A stretch of 64,000 nt of DNA from Nitrospirota bacterium (GCA_030684575.1 JAUXVD010000004.1:62001-126000), one strand, 5' to 3'; counted from the stretch's first letter, positions 9,365 through 17,846 are shown. Notes: a model not told the origin generated them from the sequence alone. Numbers and translations are program-made.

Positions 9365-9956
9365 GGGAGTACAAGTACATAGCGGCGACCAAATACACAT
9401 AATAGACTGATCAGCCTCCCCTCTCTTTTCGCGCAGCTCAATCCATACGACTCCCCGCCTGGTCACTAACCAAACCACTTGGGAATTTCTCACGACACGA
9501 TACGCCTCCTCACCTCCCCTCACATCCCTTCCCTCTTACAACACGACCCTCCCGCTAGACCATACCTGCACAGCAGGCTCCATCATTGACCAGAACACAG
9601 CCAAACACACTCGCGAGCGCACGTTCGATCGAGTTGATTACGACATCGCTCTCACTGCGACATCCTGCTTAACCCTCCACTCATGCGCGACCACGATAGG
9701 GCCGCTATAGGCCTGTCAGGACAACCATCTTCGATTCGTATGAGGCCTGTATGGTTTTCCATGCATGTCCTACAGTGGCCATAATGCCAGCCATGCCACA
9801 TGGCAAATATAATATTATAAATCAATAGCTTACGATTTGTATTTATGGCACGACCATTGCTCATGTGCCATCCCATATCTACTGTTTGCCAGCAATAGGC
9901 GCCAGGCGGACAACACCTACAGAAACAGAACATGACACTTTTACTCGGAGTAGGAC
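9365..9956. other. 592-bp intergenic region with sigma-54 promoter
   Basis: No convincing gene. A 104-codon minus-strand reading has no family features or ribosome-binding site. The right part is AT-rich and holds several TGGCA/TGCCA half-sites, an inverted repeat TGCCA-CA-TGGCA at 9794-9805, and a sigma-54 promoter at 9846-9861. The TGCCA inverted repeat could be an upstream activator or IHF-type region for that promoter. Confidence 0.6.
9846..9861 (+). promoter_or_regulatory. Sigma-54 (-24/-12) promoter of the FN3 lipoprotein gene
   Basis: TGGCACG-N4-TTGCT matches the RpoN consensus at every conserved position, with GG and GC in the required register (12 bases from the second G to the C). 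The expected start of transcription is near 9872, giving an ~85-base leader to the ATG at 9957. The four-times repeated dyad seen near other sigma-54 sites in this window is absent here, so a different activator is likely. Confidence 0.75.
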
Positions 9957-10415
9957 ATGCCATCATTTAGCAAGATTCAATTTCGCCTCACAACAATTAT
10001 TGCGGTACTTCTTTTTGCCGCAGTGCCCCTCCTGACTGGCTGCGGAGGAGGAGAAGGAGAGATCGGCAGCGACCCTAGCGTCACGGTGACTCCGGGCAGT
10101 AGCACTCCCGGCAGGAACGCTCCAGGTAGTAGCAGTGGAGGATCAGCACCGGTGGCAGGAGCAACGGCCTCTCTCGCATGGAGTCCGGTCCCGGACCCCT
10201 CCGTCATGGCGTACTTCGTCTATTACGGTCGTCAATCACCAGGTCAACCGGGCAGCTGCGCCTATGAACAATCACAGTACGTTGGCTCCCCGTCGGCCAT
10301 GATCACTGGCCTTCAACCCAATACGCGCTACTACTTTACAGTCAGTGCCTACAACGGACTAGAAAGTGCCTGCTCAAGTGAAGTGTCGACCGTCACGCCT
10401 TCTTCCTCCGTGTAG
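9957..10415 (+). CDS. Lipoprotein with fibronectin type III domain
   Basis: A 152-aa exported protein. Residues 1-29 are a signal peptide ending in the lipobox LLTGC. It is followed by a Gly/Ser/Pro-rich linker (to ~residue 65) and a single FN3 domain: ASLAWSPVPDPSVMAYFVYYG, then ITGLQPNTRYYFTVSAYNGLESACSSEVSTVTP, the classical end of an FN3 fold. It is probably anchored in the outer or inner membrane and binds a polymer or protein partner; the ligand is unknown. GGAG lies 7 bases before the ATG. A sigma-54 promoter upstream implies conditional expression. Confidence 0.88.
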   Translation: MPSFSKIQFRLTTIIAVLLFAAVPLLTGCGGGEGEIGSDPSVTVTPGSSTPGRNAPGSSSGGSAPVAGATASLAWSPVPDPSVMAYFVYYGRQSPGQPGSCAYEQSQYVGSPSAMITGLQPNTRYYFTVSAYNGLESACSSEVSTVTPSSSV

Positions 10416-10588
10416 ACTAACTGATCGCCTAAATAACACTGCTATTCCTCATCCCATCTGCACAGATCCTTTCATTGACTCCCCCATTTATTTTTTGTTA
10501 GCCTCAAGCCCCGCCGCGTTGCAACCGATCTCTGAACTAGAGAAGTGTGTGCCGGCTTCCTCGGTAATCAATCCTGAAAGGAGTTTCG

Positions 10589-12454
10589 ATGGCCAGTTCA
10601 ACCGTTTCGCCCGACACCCTCACTGCGCTCCAGAACAAGGCCACGCAGCTCCGCATTGAAAGCGTTCGAGCCACGACTGAAGCGGCCAGTGGCCATCCCT
10701 CCAGTTGCTGCTCCGCCGCCGACATCGTCGCCACACTCTTCTTCTCTGTCATGCGTTATGACCCCAAGAATCCCAAAGCCGCGAACAGCGACCGGTTCAT
10801 CCTGTCGAAAGGCCATGCCGCGCCACTACTCTATGCCGCATGGGCAGAGGCCGGCCTCTTTCCCAAAAGCGATCTCTTGAAGTTACGTACCTTGACGTCC
10901 GACCTCGAAGGACACCCGACGCCCCGCTTATCGTTCGTCGATATGGCAACTGGCTCATTGGGTCAAGGCCTCCCAGTCGGCATCGGCATCGCGCTCAATG
11001 CCAAATTCGTCGACAAGCTCGATCACCGCACCTATGTCCTCATGGGCGATGGTGAATCCGTCGAAGGATCTGTCTGGGAAGCAGCAGAGGTCGCACGCCA
11101 CCATGGATTAGATAATCTCTGTGCGATGGTCGATATCAATCGACTCGGTCAAAGCGATCCCACGATGTTACAGCACGACATGGAGGCCTATCGCGCGCGC
11201 TGGTCAGGATTCGGCTGGCATGCCATCGTCGTCGACGGACACGACATTGCCGCCCTCGTCGCCGCCTTCGATGAAGCCTCACGCACGAAAGGTAAGCCAA
11301 CCGTTCTGCTCGCAAAGACCTTCAAAGGCCGCGGCATATCGTTTATGGAAGACAGCCCGAATTGGCACGGGAAACCAGTGCCCAAGGGAGAGGACTTCCA
11401 AAAGGCCCTCGATGAATTGACCAAGCAGCTGAAACCAGGCAATGGGACCGTTCAGACCGTCAAACCCACAGCCTCAACACCGGTCGCCACCGCTCCCACC
11501 GCGCTGCCACCGTCACCTTATAAGCTCGGCGATTCCGCCGCAACGCGCGAAGCGTTCGGTGTTGCGCTCGAAGCTATCGGCGCGGTAAACCCCTTGGTGG
11601 TCGGACTCGACGCCGACGTCAAGAACTCAACCTATACCGATAAGTTCGGCAAGAAGTTTCCAAATCGGTTTTTCGAAAACTTCATCGCTGAACAAAACAT
11701 GCTTGGCGCGGCAGCCGGGCTTGCCGCCTGCGGCAAGGTTCCCTTCGTCGCAACCTTTGCGGCGTTCTTCACTCGCGCCTACGACTTCATCAGGATGGCA
11801 GCCATCAGCCAGTCAAACATCAAGCTGGTGGGCACACACGTCGGCGTCAGCATCGGCGAAGACGGCCCCTCGCAAATGGGACTCGAAGATATCGCGATGA
11901 TGGCGGCCCAGCCAGGCGTCGTCGTCCTCTATCCTTCAGATGCCACCTGCACCTACAGACTGGTGGAAATAGCAGCCGCTCACAAAGGAATGGTCTACCT
12001 CCGCGCTGGCAGGCCTAAAGCGCCTGTCATCTATGGACCAGAGGAGCGTTTTCAGATCGGTGGCTCCAAAGTCCTTCGCCAGAGCGCCTCGGACGTCCTC
12101 ACGATCATCGCAGCGGGCGTAACACTCTTCGAAGCGCTCAAAGCCTACGATCAGCTCAAGGCTGTTGGAATTTCCGTACGAGTGATCGACCTCTACAGTA
12201 TCGCACCGATCGATCGCACCACCTTGATCGACAGTGCCAGGGCCACGCAGGGACGCATCCTGACGGTGGAAGACCACTATGCCCACGGAGGGTTAGGCGA
12301 CGCAGTCCTCAGTGCGGTTGGCCCAGAAGGGTTACGAGTACACAAACTCGCGGTTCGGGTCATTCCACACAGCGGAAAGCCGGACGAACTCGTGGATCAC
12401 TTTGGGATCGGAGCACGCTCGATTGTCGAAGCGACCAAGCAAATCACCAAGTAA
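10589..12454 (+). CDS. tkt: Transketolase
   Basis: Full-length (621 aa) thiamine-diphosphate enzyme of the non-oxidative pentose phosphate pathway, transferring two-carbon units between sugar phosphates. Seen in order: GHPSSCCSAADI, SKGHAAPLLYA, TGSLGQGLPVGIG, the ThDP/Mg motif GDGESVEGSVWEA, then in the second domain FIAEQNMLGAAAGLA, TFAAFFTRAYDFIRM and GEDGPSQMGLED. The length and the single-chain layout resemble the short, animal-like transketolases. A Pro/Ala/Thr-rich linker near residues 285-310 joins the two halves. AAAGGAG precedes the ATG. The Crp/Fnr gene starts inside its 3' end. Confidence 0.95.
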   Translation: MASSTVSPDTLTALQNKATQLRIESVRATTEAASGHPSSCCSAADIVATLFFSVMRYDPKNPKAANSDRFILSKGHAAPLLYAAWAEAGLFPKSDLLKLRTLTSDLEGHPTPRLSFVDMATGSLGQGLPVGIGIALNAKFVDKLDHRTYVLMGDGESVEGSVWEAAEVARHHGLDNLCAMVDINRLGQSDPTMLQHDMEAYRARWSGFGWHAIVVDGHDIAALVAAFDEASRTKGKPTVLLAKTFKGRGISFMEDSPNWHGKPVPKGEDFQKALDELTKQLKPGNGTVQTVKPTASTPVATAPTALPPSPYKLGDSAATREAFGVALEAIGAVNPLVVGLDADVKNSTYTDKFGKKFPNRFFENFIAEQNMLGAAAGLAACGKVPFVATFAAFFTRAYDFIRMAAISQSNIKLVGTHVGVSIGEDGPSQMGLEDIAMMAAQPGVVVLYPSDATCTYRLVEIAAAHKGMVYLRAGRPKAPVIYGPEERFQIGGSKVLRQSASDVLTIIAAGVTLFEALKAYDQLKAVGISVRVIDLYSIAPIDRTTLIDSARATQGRILTVEDHYAHGGLGDAVLSAVGPEGLRVHKLAVRVIPHSGKPDELVDHFGIGARSIVEATKQITK

Positions 12455-13154
12455 GCCGTCTGGTCCAGTCCTTCCTCAAGGGCTGGACCGCATTCCCCTT
12501 CTGAACATCCTCTCCACAGCGGACCGCCAACGCATGCTCCAAGAGTTGACCGAAACCCGTTACAGCAAGCACGACTACATCTTCCGCGAAGGCGATCCTA
12601 CCGAATACTTCCACATCGTCAAGGAAGGAACCGTCAAGTGCGTAAAGTCCACGCCGGAGGGAAAGGAATGTACGCTGAAGATGCTGATGCCGGGGGATCT
12701 GTTCTGTTGCGACGCAGCCACGTTCGACGGCACCTCTCATCCAGGCTCGGCCCAGCCCATGGGAGACGTCAGCATTCTCCGGATGAAAAAGAAATCCTAT
12801 TTCGAGATACTGCGGCGAAATCCCGATGCCGCGATGGAAGTCATTAAATACCTGGGCAATCGTTTAAACGAAGCACAGGAGAAAACGAAAGATCTCGCGC
12901 TCGACCGCGCCGACCAACGGCTCGCCTCCTTGCTTGTGGACCTTGCAACCCGTAACGGAATCGCAGACCCGAATGGAATCCGCCTGACGGTTCGGATGAC
13001 CAGACAAGACATGGCCAACATGGTCGGGATCACCACAGAAACAGCCATTCGAATCATGGGCCGATTCAAGCGCGACCAGTTGGTCTCCGGCACCGCCAAC
13101 CGCCTCCTGATTCGCGACCTCAAAGGGCTCAAAGCCCTTGCCTCCCTCTCATAA
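12423..13154 (+). CDS. Crp/Fnr-family transcriptional regulator
   Basis: 243 aa from a TTG that overlaps the end of tkt and has CGGAG nine bases upstream. A GTG at 12312 would overlap tkt by 140 bases and is less likely. The cyclic-nucleotide-binding-type beta-barrel covers residues ~30-130 (YIFREGDPTEYFHIVKEGTVK, GDLFCCDAATF), then the dimer helix. The C-terminal HTH reads TRQDMANMVGITTETAIRIMGRFK. It lacks the N-terminal Fnr iron-sulfur cysteines, but four Cys cluster in the barrel. nirK follows, with a 26-bp perfect palindrome of Fnr/NnrR type in between, so I infer that it controls nirK in response to a nitrogen-oxide or oxygen signal. Confidence 0.9.
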   Translation: MSKRPSKSPSKPSGPVLPQGLDRIPLLNILSTADRQRMLQELTETRYSKHDYIFREGDPTEYFHIVKEGTVKCVKSTPEGKECTLKMLMPGDLFCCDAATFDGTSHPGSAQPMGDVSILRMKKKSYFEILRRNPDAAMEVIKYLGNRLNEAQEKTKDLALDRADQRLASLLVDLATRNGIADPNGIRLTVRMTRQDMANMVGITTETAIRIMGRFKRDQLVSGTANRLLIRDLKGLKALASLS

Positions 13155-13188
13155 TCTCGCACGTCGCACCCCTTTCAGCACGAATTTC

Positions 13189-13214
13189 ATAAACATGACA
13201 TATGTCATGTTTAT
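13189..13214. promoter_or_regulatory. 26-bp perfect palindrome, likely Crp/Fnr-type operator of nirK
   Basis: ATAAACATGACAT is followed directly by its exact reverse complement. The core ATGAC-ATAT-GTCAT has the spacing of Fnr/Dnr/NnrR boxes (TTGAC-N4-GTCAA type). Its centre (13201/13202) lies about 41 bp before a plausible start of transcription near 13243, with TATGGT at 13232-13237 as the -10. That is the geometry of a class II activator site. It lies 35 bp after the Crp/Fnr gene and 122 bp before nirK. Confidence 0.8.
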
Positions 13215-13336
13215 TACCATCGGCCTAGCGTATGGTGATTCTATCGACATCTAGGATTTGGAACCCTGAATATAGAGGACCGCTGGTTTACACAACCACG
13301 AATCCATCCATTTTCAACTAGCGAAGGAGAGAGACC

Positions 13337-14287
13337 ATGCAATCATCGCGACACCACTATGGCACTCGTGCCATCCTTACGGGCTTACTCGTCGGAGGCC
13401 TGGCCCTCTCGGCACCGGCATGGGCCAAGACTCATGACATCGCCATGACAGCCGTGGAATCGGATATCGTCATCGATGGGAGCGGAGAGAAGTATGCCGC
13501 CTGGACCTTCAACGGAACCATGCCGGGGCCAGTCGTCCGCGTCACCGAAGGCGACACGATTAACTTTACCCTGACCAACCCCGCCACGAACAAGAATCCT
13601 CATGCCATGGACTTCCATGCCGCAGAAATCGACTTCTTGAAGAACTATCGGGCCATCAATGCCGGCGAAACCATCAGCTTCACCTTTGTGGCGAAAAAGC
13701 CGGGGATTTTCTTCTACCATTGCGGAGCGCCTCCGATGATCCAACATGTCGCCCGCGGCATGTTCGGCGCCATCATCGTTGATCCCAAGAATGCGAAAGT
13801 CTGGGCGAAAGCGGATCGCGAATATGTCCTGGTGCAGTCAGAGTTCTTCAAAAATCCCGACGATGTGCAGGCCATGTTCGACCGCAAGTATGACAACATG
13901 CTCTTCAACGGCGGGATCTTCAAATACCACCCGTTCGTCACCGGCGGCGGCAAGTTGGATGCGAAGCCAGGCGAACGCGTTCGCATCTACTTCGTTAACG
14001 CGGGCCCGAATGAATTCTCCTCATTCCATCCCATCGGTGAAATCTGGGACAACGTCTATGAGAGCGGCAACCCCGCAAACAAACTCACTGGCGTCCAGAC
14101 CTATGTCGTCGGCCCTGGCAGCGCAGCCACGTTCGACGTGGTGGTTGAATCAGCCGGAGCCTATCCGATCGTGACGCACTCACTCACCGGTGCGCTTCGT
14201 GGCGCCATTGCGGTGTTGCTGGTAGGCCCCGATGCCAAGCCGGCACCACTCATGCCGATGGTGCCGTGGGTACTACCAGCAAAATAA
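13337..14287 (+). CDS. nirK: Copper-containing nitrite reductase (NO-forming)
   Basis: Periplasmic NirK, reducing nitrite to NO; nitrite oxidisers of the Nitrospira type usually carry it. Residues 1-30 are a signal peptide (ending APAWA). Two cupredoxin domains follow. Type 1 copper ligands are H89, C129, H137 and M142 in the FYHCGAPPMIQHVARGM stretch. Type 2 ligands are H94, H128 and H281 (IVTHSLTG), and the catalytic pair is D92 and H231 (SSFHPIGEI). All are present, so an active enzyme is expected. GAAGGAGAGA precedes the ATG. Expression probably depends on the upstream palindrome. The 316-aa length fits short NirK proteins without extra haem or cupredoxin domains. Confidence 0.95.
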   Translation: MQSSRHHYGTRAILTGLLVGGLALSAPAWAKTHDIAMTAVESDIVIDGSGEKYAAWTFNGTMPGPVVRVTEGDTINFTLTNPATNKNPHAMDFHAAEIDFLKNYRAINAGETISFTFVAKKPGIFFYHCGAPPMIQHVARGMFGAIIVDPKNAKVWAKADREYVLVQSEFFKNPDDVQAMFDRKYDNMLFNGGIFKYHPFVTGGGKLDAKPGERVRIYFVNAGPNEFSSFHPIGEIWDNVYESGNPANKLTGVQTYVVGPGSAATFDVVVESAGAYPIVTHSLTGALRGAIAVLLVGPDAKPAPLMPMVPWVLPAK

Positions 14288-14296
14288 GCGGCTGGA

Positions 14297-14333
14297 GCAG
14301 GGAGCGATCCGCCGTTGGCGGATCGCTCCCTGC
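14297..14333 (+). terminator. 17-bp perfect stem-loop after nirK
   Basis: GCAGGGAGCGATCCGCC, loop GTT, then the exact complement, starting 10 bases after the nirK stop. The stem is very stable but is not followed by a T-tract (CAAGACC). It could end transcription, protect the nirK mRNA 3' end, or be a repeat palindrome. Confidence 0.6.
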
Positions 14334-14375
14334 CAAGACCGAGCCCAAGAGTATCTCGCCCACACGTATCAAATC

Positions 14376-14747
14376 ATGTTGAACGTCATATCAACCAGGG
14401 TTACGCTCCTCACAGCCATCTGCATGGCCACACTCCTTTTCCACTCCCCTATTTCGGCTGCCGCACCCAAAGAGCGCATTGCCCTCATGCTGACAGGAAC
14501 AGACTGTCACGGAGCGCAGCAGACCCTTGTAACGGCCTTGCAACAGACCGATGGAGTCTTTGCGGTCGATGGCACCAGCGTCCCGGGACATCTGCTCCTC
14601 GATGTCGAGGAGGGAAACGTCTCCGCACGGGATATGCTCACGGTCGCTCAGACGACAATCGGCACCGCCCTTTCCTGCCACATCGAAATTATGCAATCAT
14701 GCATCACCGCCCCTAAGCGGACCGAGATAACAGCACCAGCCAAATAG
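14376..14747 (+). CDS. Secreted small protein with HMA-like fold
   Basis: 123 aa with a signal peptide ending about residue 26 (SPISAAA). The mature part, KERIALMLTGTDCHGAQQTLVTALQQTDGV then a strand-helix-strand, has the beta-alpha-beta-beta-alpha-beta rhythm of heavy-metal-associated domains. There is one Cys in the first loop (TGTDCHG) and two near the end (LSCHIEIMQSC). It could bind a metal in the periplasm and serve the neighbouring copper enzyme NirK, but the CxxC motif of classical copper chaperones is missing. The start is the ATG in front of the signal sequence; no strong Shine-Dalgarno is visible. Confidence 0.65.
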   Translation: MLNVISTRVTLLTAICMATLLFHSPISAAAPKERIALMLTGTDCHGAQQTLVTALQQTDGVFAVDGTSVPGHLLLDVEEGNVSARDMLTVAQTTIGTALSCHIEIMQSCITAPKRTEITAPAK

Positions 14748-14780
14748 GAACCGGTCGCTCGTCGCCCACGCAACACAAGC

Positions 14781-15425
14781 ATGTTATCGATACAAACACC
14801 GGCCGAACCCTGTGGGCCTCAGCGCCCCTGCCGCCACCTCGCTGCTGTAATCATCTGTCTAATGGCCAGCCTGCTCGCCTCGCAGGCTCGTGCACAGGAT
14901 GCGCTGCTCGAATGGCTCCCCGTCCGGCCATTCAGCTTCGATGTGACATTCAGCCAACGGACATTCGCCCCTGACAATCGAGTGATTGGAGTTCAAGCTG
15001 GTTTCACAGCGCTCCGTTATGGGGACCTCGAGGTTCGCACGATATACCAATATTACAGCAACCATACGCAGACCTTTACCACCGATCAAAACTCGCTCTA
15101 TCTGAATCCGCGATGGAATAACTTTATCGACATTCTGGACTTTCCTAAGGGGATGCCGATCAACCGCGTAATCCGGCATGTGCTCTTCGGCCCCCTCGAA
15201 GACCGAGCGATCCCCTACCTGGGCCTCATCGGAGGGGGCACTCTTCCCGGTCCAGGCAACACCTGGCCGGGACATCTCATAGGCGGCCAAGTTGGCGTCA
15301 GATTTCCGGTCGGGCGGGGCGTCTCAGTCGACACGGCCGTCCAATATACTCAGTACGGGATCGACTTTCGCGGGGAAGCCGGGCAGACCCAACAATGGTT
15401 GATTACAACAGGGATTCGGTTTTGA
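14781..15425 (+). CDS. Outer-membrane beta-barrel protein
   Basis: 214 aa. An N-terminal export signal covers residues 1-39 (CLMASLLASQARAQ). It is followed by alternating amphipathic strands and a C-terminal aromatic residue (WLITTGIRF), as in small 8-stranded outer-membrane barrels. Overall it recalls the PagL-like/acyloxyacyl hydrolase superfamily, but I cannot point to the catalytic His-Ser pair, so the call stays general. Its stop is 2 bp from the next start, suggesting one transcript with the binding-protein gene. Confidence 0.7.
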   Translation: MLSIQTPAEPCGPQRPCRHLAAVIICLMASLLASQARAQDALLEWLPVRPFSFDVTFSQRTFAPDNRVIGVQAGFTALRYGDLEVRTIYQYYSNHTQTFTTDQNSLYLNPRWNNFIDILDFPKGMPINRVIRHVLFGPLEDRAIPYLGLIGGGTLPGPGNTWPGHLIGGQVGVRFPVGRGVSVDTAVQYTQYGIDFRGEAGQTQQWLITTGIRF

Positions 15426-15427
15426 GC

Positions 15428-16519
15428 ATGCCTCACACATGGCACGCGACCTTGGAAGCGCCACGGCATGAGGCCGGAACCGGCGCGCCATTATTCATCG
15501 TGATGTTGCGCGGGTGGACGTCACTATTGCTCATCGCGTTCATGCTGCAGGGCTGTGGGCTGGTGATCGATACGGTCCAACTGCTGCATCCCATCGCCAC
15601 GAACGAACTTGATGCGATCTGCGCCAGGGGCCAGGTCCGTGTCGGCATGGCAGTTGAACCCTTTCAGCCGTTCGTGTTCCCGGCCATCTATACAGACGAA
15701 GGGCTACGCGTCACAGGCCTTGATGTCGAGCTCGTGCGCGAAATCAGCGCGGCTCTCTCGCAGCGTTGCGGGAACAAGGATCCGATCGTGCCGACGCTAC
15801 AACTGATTCGTTTTCAAAACCTCTTCATCGAGCTAACGGAAGGCAATCTCGACTTGTTTGTCTCTTCTATTAGTGCCAATGTGGCAGCACCTGGACGAAT
15901 TGGCCTCGCCTATTCGAGCCCCTACTTCGAGGCGGGGGGTATCGGTGGTATCACCGCACGTGCTGACGTCGCTGAACGCGTGAGTGCCTATATCCATCGA
16001 TCCTCTGAACGAGTGGCCAATGCACATCTCATGTCCGAAGCCTTTGCAGGGCTGACCGTGGCCGTTCAAGAAGGCACCAGTGCCCAATTCTATGCGGAGG
16101 CGAATCTGAAAGGCATCACGCTCGTGCTCTGCGACTCGCTTCCCGCTGCCTTCGAGTCCCAACGCCCACCGATAGACCTTATTCTTGGGAAAGAACCGGT
16201 TCTCGACTATACGGTACGTCGAGTCCGTAAAGACTGGCAGCTCCTCACATTGAAAAATGGCAAACCACTGGTCCTGACCCGTGAACAGTATGCGATCGTC
16301 ACCGACGAGGAGAGTTATCGGTTACGACGGTTCCTCAATGACCTCCTGTTCCGGCTTGATGAGTCGGGCCGACTCACCGAGATGCGGCACCGCTGGCTGG
16401 ATGAAAATTACGCCTATCCTCGCCGGGCCGCAACGGAAGGGCTTCCGTTTGCCGCAGAAAAAATGCCTCAGCATTACGATCAAGGCCAATGCCGACTGGC
16501 TGACACCAGGCCACGATGA
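15428..16519 (+). CDS. Solute-binding lipoprotein, SBP family 3
   Basis: 363 aa, with a late signal peptide (MLRGWTSLLLIAFMLQGC around residues 26-43) ending in a lipobox-like LQGC. If translation starts at the internal ATG 15503 the signal would be at the very N-terminus, which is an equally good reading. The mature domain resembles polar amino-acid binding proteins: GQVRVGMAVEPFQPFVFP, VTGLDVELVREISAAL and ESYRLRRFLNDLLFRL...EMRHRWL. No ABC permease or ATPase gene lies nearby, so it may work as a sensor or with a distant transporter. It begins 2 bp after the beta-barrel gene. Confidence 0.8.
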   Translation: MPHTWHATLEAPRHEAGTGAPLFIVMLRGWTSLLLIAFMLQGCGLVIDTVQLLHPIATNELDAICARGQVRVGMAVEPFQPFVFPAIYTDEGLRVTGLDVELVREISAALSQRCGNKDPIVPTLQLIRFQNLFIELTEGNLDLFVSSISANVAAPGRIGLAYSSPYFEAGGIGGITARADVAERVSAYIHRSSERVANAHLMSEAFAGLTVAVQEGTSAQFYAEANLKGITLVLCDSLPAAFESQRPPIDLILGKEPVLDYTVRRVRKDWQLLTLKNGKPLVLTREQYAIVTDEESYRLRRFLNDLLFRLDESGRLTEMRHRWLDENYAYPRRAATEGLPFAAEKMPQHYDQGQCRLADTRPR

Positions 16520-16535
16520 AAGAAAGGATACGCCG

Positions 16536-17291
16536 ATGAACCGCATACGATGTGCCGCCATCGCGGGAATGCTCGCGATCCTCGCCCTCGGAGCCGTAAC
16601 CCCGAGCACAAGCTGGGCGGTCGATCGTGCAGAGGCGGAGGAAACCGCTCGACTCTTGGCCAAGCTACTCAGGGCGGGTCGGCTGGTCATTGAGCGGAAC
16701 CAACCATTGATTGACGATCAACATAAGGGGGACAAGGGCTTTACACCCGAAGTGTTTGAGCAACAACTCGTCCAGGAGTTTCGCGAGCAGACCAACATCG
16801 ATCTCGCAAAACTGCACAACACAACGGTCACAGTGCCGCCCCTCGCCAAAGAGCTCTTGCCGGCGTTCATGATCGCCAGCAAAGAAGTGGTCCGTGATGC
16901 CCAAGTCGTCATCAACCAGCGGGGAATCGGGTACAAAAACTTCATTCCGGCCACTTACGGCAGCCAGGCCGCTGCGCGGTTCTCCAAACAAACACGCGTG
17001 CGGCTGAAGCAAACCACCTTACACCCACGCAATCCCAAGAATGAACCGGACGAATACGAGGCCTCGGTACTGAAATGGCTGTCCGGACGGCCTCGCGCCG
17101 AAGCCTATGTCAGTGAACTCACCGATCAAGGCCAGACCTTGCGGGTCGTCATGCCGATCTACTATGTACCGGCCTGCCTCAGCTGCCACGGTGAACCAAA
17201 AGGCGTGCTGGATATTTCCGGATACCCCATGGAAGGCCATAAGGACGGCGACCTCGCAGGAGCGATCACGGTAACCCTGAGCCGGCCTTAG
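16536..17291 (+). CDS. Tll0287-like (DUF3365) secreted haem-binding protein 1
   Basis: 251 aa. The signal peptide ends near residue 28 (STSWA). The body has the Tll0287-like features: GFTPEVFEQQLVQEF, GIGYKNFIPATYGSQAAARFS, LKQTTLHPRNPKNEPDEYE and the haem c motif CLSCH at 214-218. That domain is PAS-like and usually senses gases or redox state in the periplasm. Here it is free-standing, with no kinase attached. AAAGGATACGCC precedes the ATG. A paralogue lies at 21633, on the other side of sbtAB, so the pair brackets the bicarbonate transport genes. Confidence 0.88.
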   Translation: MNRIRCAAIAGMLAILALGAVTPSTSWAVDRAEAEETARLLAKLLRAGRLVIERNQPLIDDQHKGDKGFTPEVFEQQLVQEFREQTNIDLAKLHNTTVTVPPLAKELLPAFMIASKEVVRDAQVVINQRGIGYKNFIPATYGSQAAARFSKQTRVRLKQTTLHPRNPKNEPDEYEASVLKWLSGRPRAEAYVSELTDQGQTLRVVMPIYYVPACLSCHGEPKGVLDISGYPMEGHKDGDLAGAITVTLSRP

Positions 17292-17301
17292 CTTGAGGGA
17301 T

Positions 17302-17601
17302 TCAAAGGAGCTGGCACAGCGTGAACAATTGCATCCCATCAAACCGCGGCATGCGATAGTCTGAAATGGCGACCTCGCTATATCGCAAGTTGCACCCCGC
17401 CGAGCGAATGATATAGGCAAAGTTTTCCGGGAAACTCAGCCGTTCACGATGGTCCATACACATCCCTACTAAAACTTCTGCCTGACTATAGGGACTGTGA
17501 GTCGCTCCCATATTGTGATAGCGAAGAAGATCCTCGATCGGCGTGCCCCTGACCTCCGGCGAGATGTCGGCCACTGATTCGATCAGTCTCAATACAGTCA
17601 C
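17302..17601 (-). pseudogene. Truncated beta-carbonic anhydrase fused to a receiver-like tail
   Basis: 99 aa. Residues 1-75 match the N-terminal half of a beta-carbonic anhydrase: TPIEDLLRYHN, then the zinc/catalytic CMDHR around residues 48-52, then NFAYIIRSAGCNLRYSE. The second zinc motif (HxxC), expected some 60 residues later, is absent. Instead the last 25 residues (SDYRMPRFDGMQLF...) read like the phosphorylation segment of a response-regulator receiver domain, and then the frame ends. I infer a deletion junction that made a chimera without CA activity. It overlaps the preceding gene by ATGA and is convergent with the DUF3365 gene. Confidence 0.6.
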
Positions 17602-17846
17602 CTGGTCCTCCCATCGATTCGCACGTTAGCGTCCTTCGCACGAATCTCGTAATCCCACGGAAGAGGAGCCAGGACCACGAGCCCTTTCTCCTGTAAATCA
17701 TGCAGCACCTGAAACAGCATCTGCCATCGACACTGAGGCAATGCAGCCGAGAGCACCGTAAAGGTCACCCGGCGATGCTGCGCCACCAGTCGATGAACGG
17801 CATCCTCAATTTCTCGCATCGTGATCTCAACCATGTGAGCAGCCAT
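17598..17846 (-). CDS. Small winged-helix-like protein
   Basis: 82 aa, with possible starts at residues 1, 5 or 10. The pattern (MREIEDAVHRLVAQHRRVTF...VLHDLQEKGLVVLAPLPWDYEIR) resembles a short winged-helix DNA-binding fold: three helices and a beta wing. I do not recognise a family. Its stop overlaps the start of the truncated carbonic anhydrase (ATGA), so the two were one operon. GAGGGG lies ten bases before the first ATG. Confidence 0.55.
   Translation of the reverse strand: MAAHMVEITMREIEDAVHRLVAQHRRVTFTVLSAALPQCRWQMLFQVLHDLQEKGLVVLAPLPWDYEIRAKDANVRIDGRTR

Noticed and set aside
9652-9966. 104-codon minus-strand open frame
   Set aside because: It lies over a sigma-54 promoter, has no ribosome-binding site, and is Cys/Trp-rich without family features.
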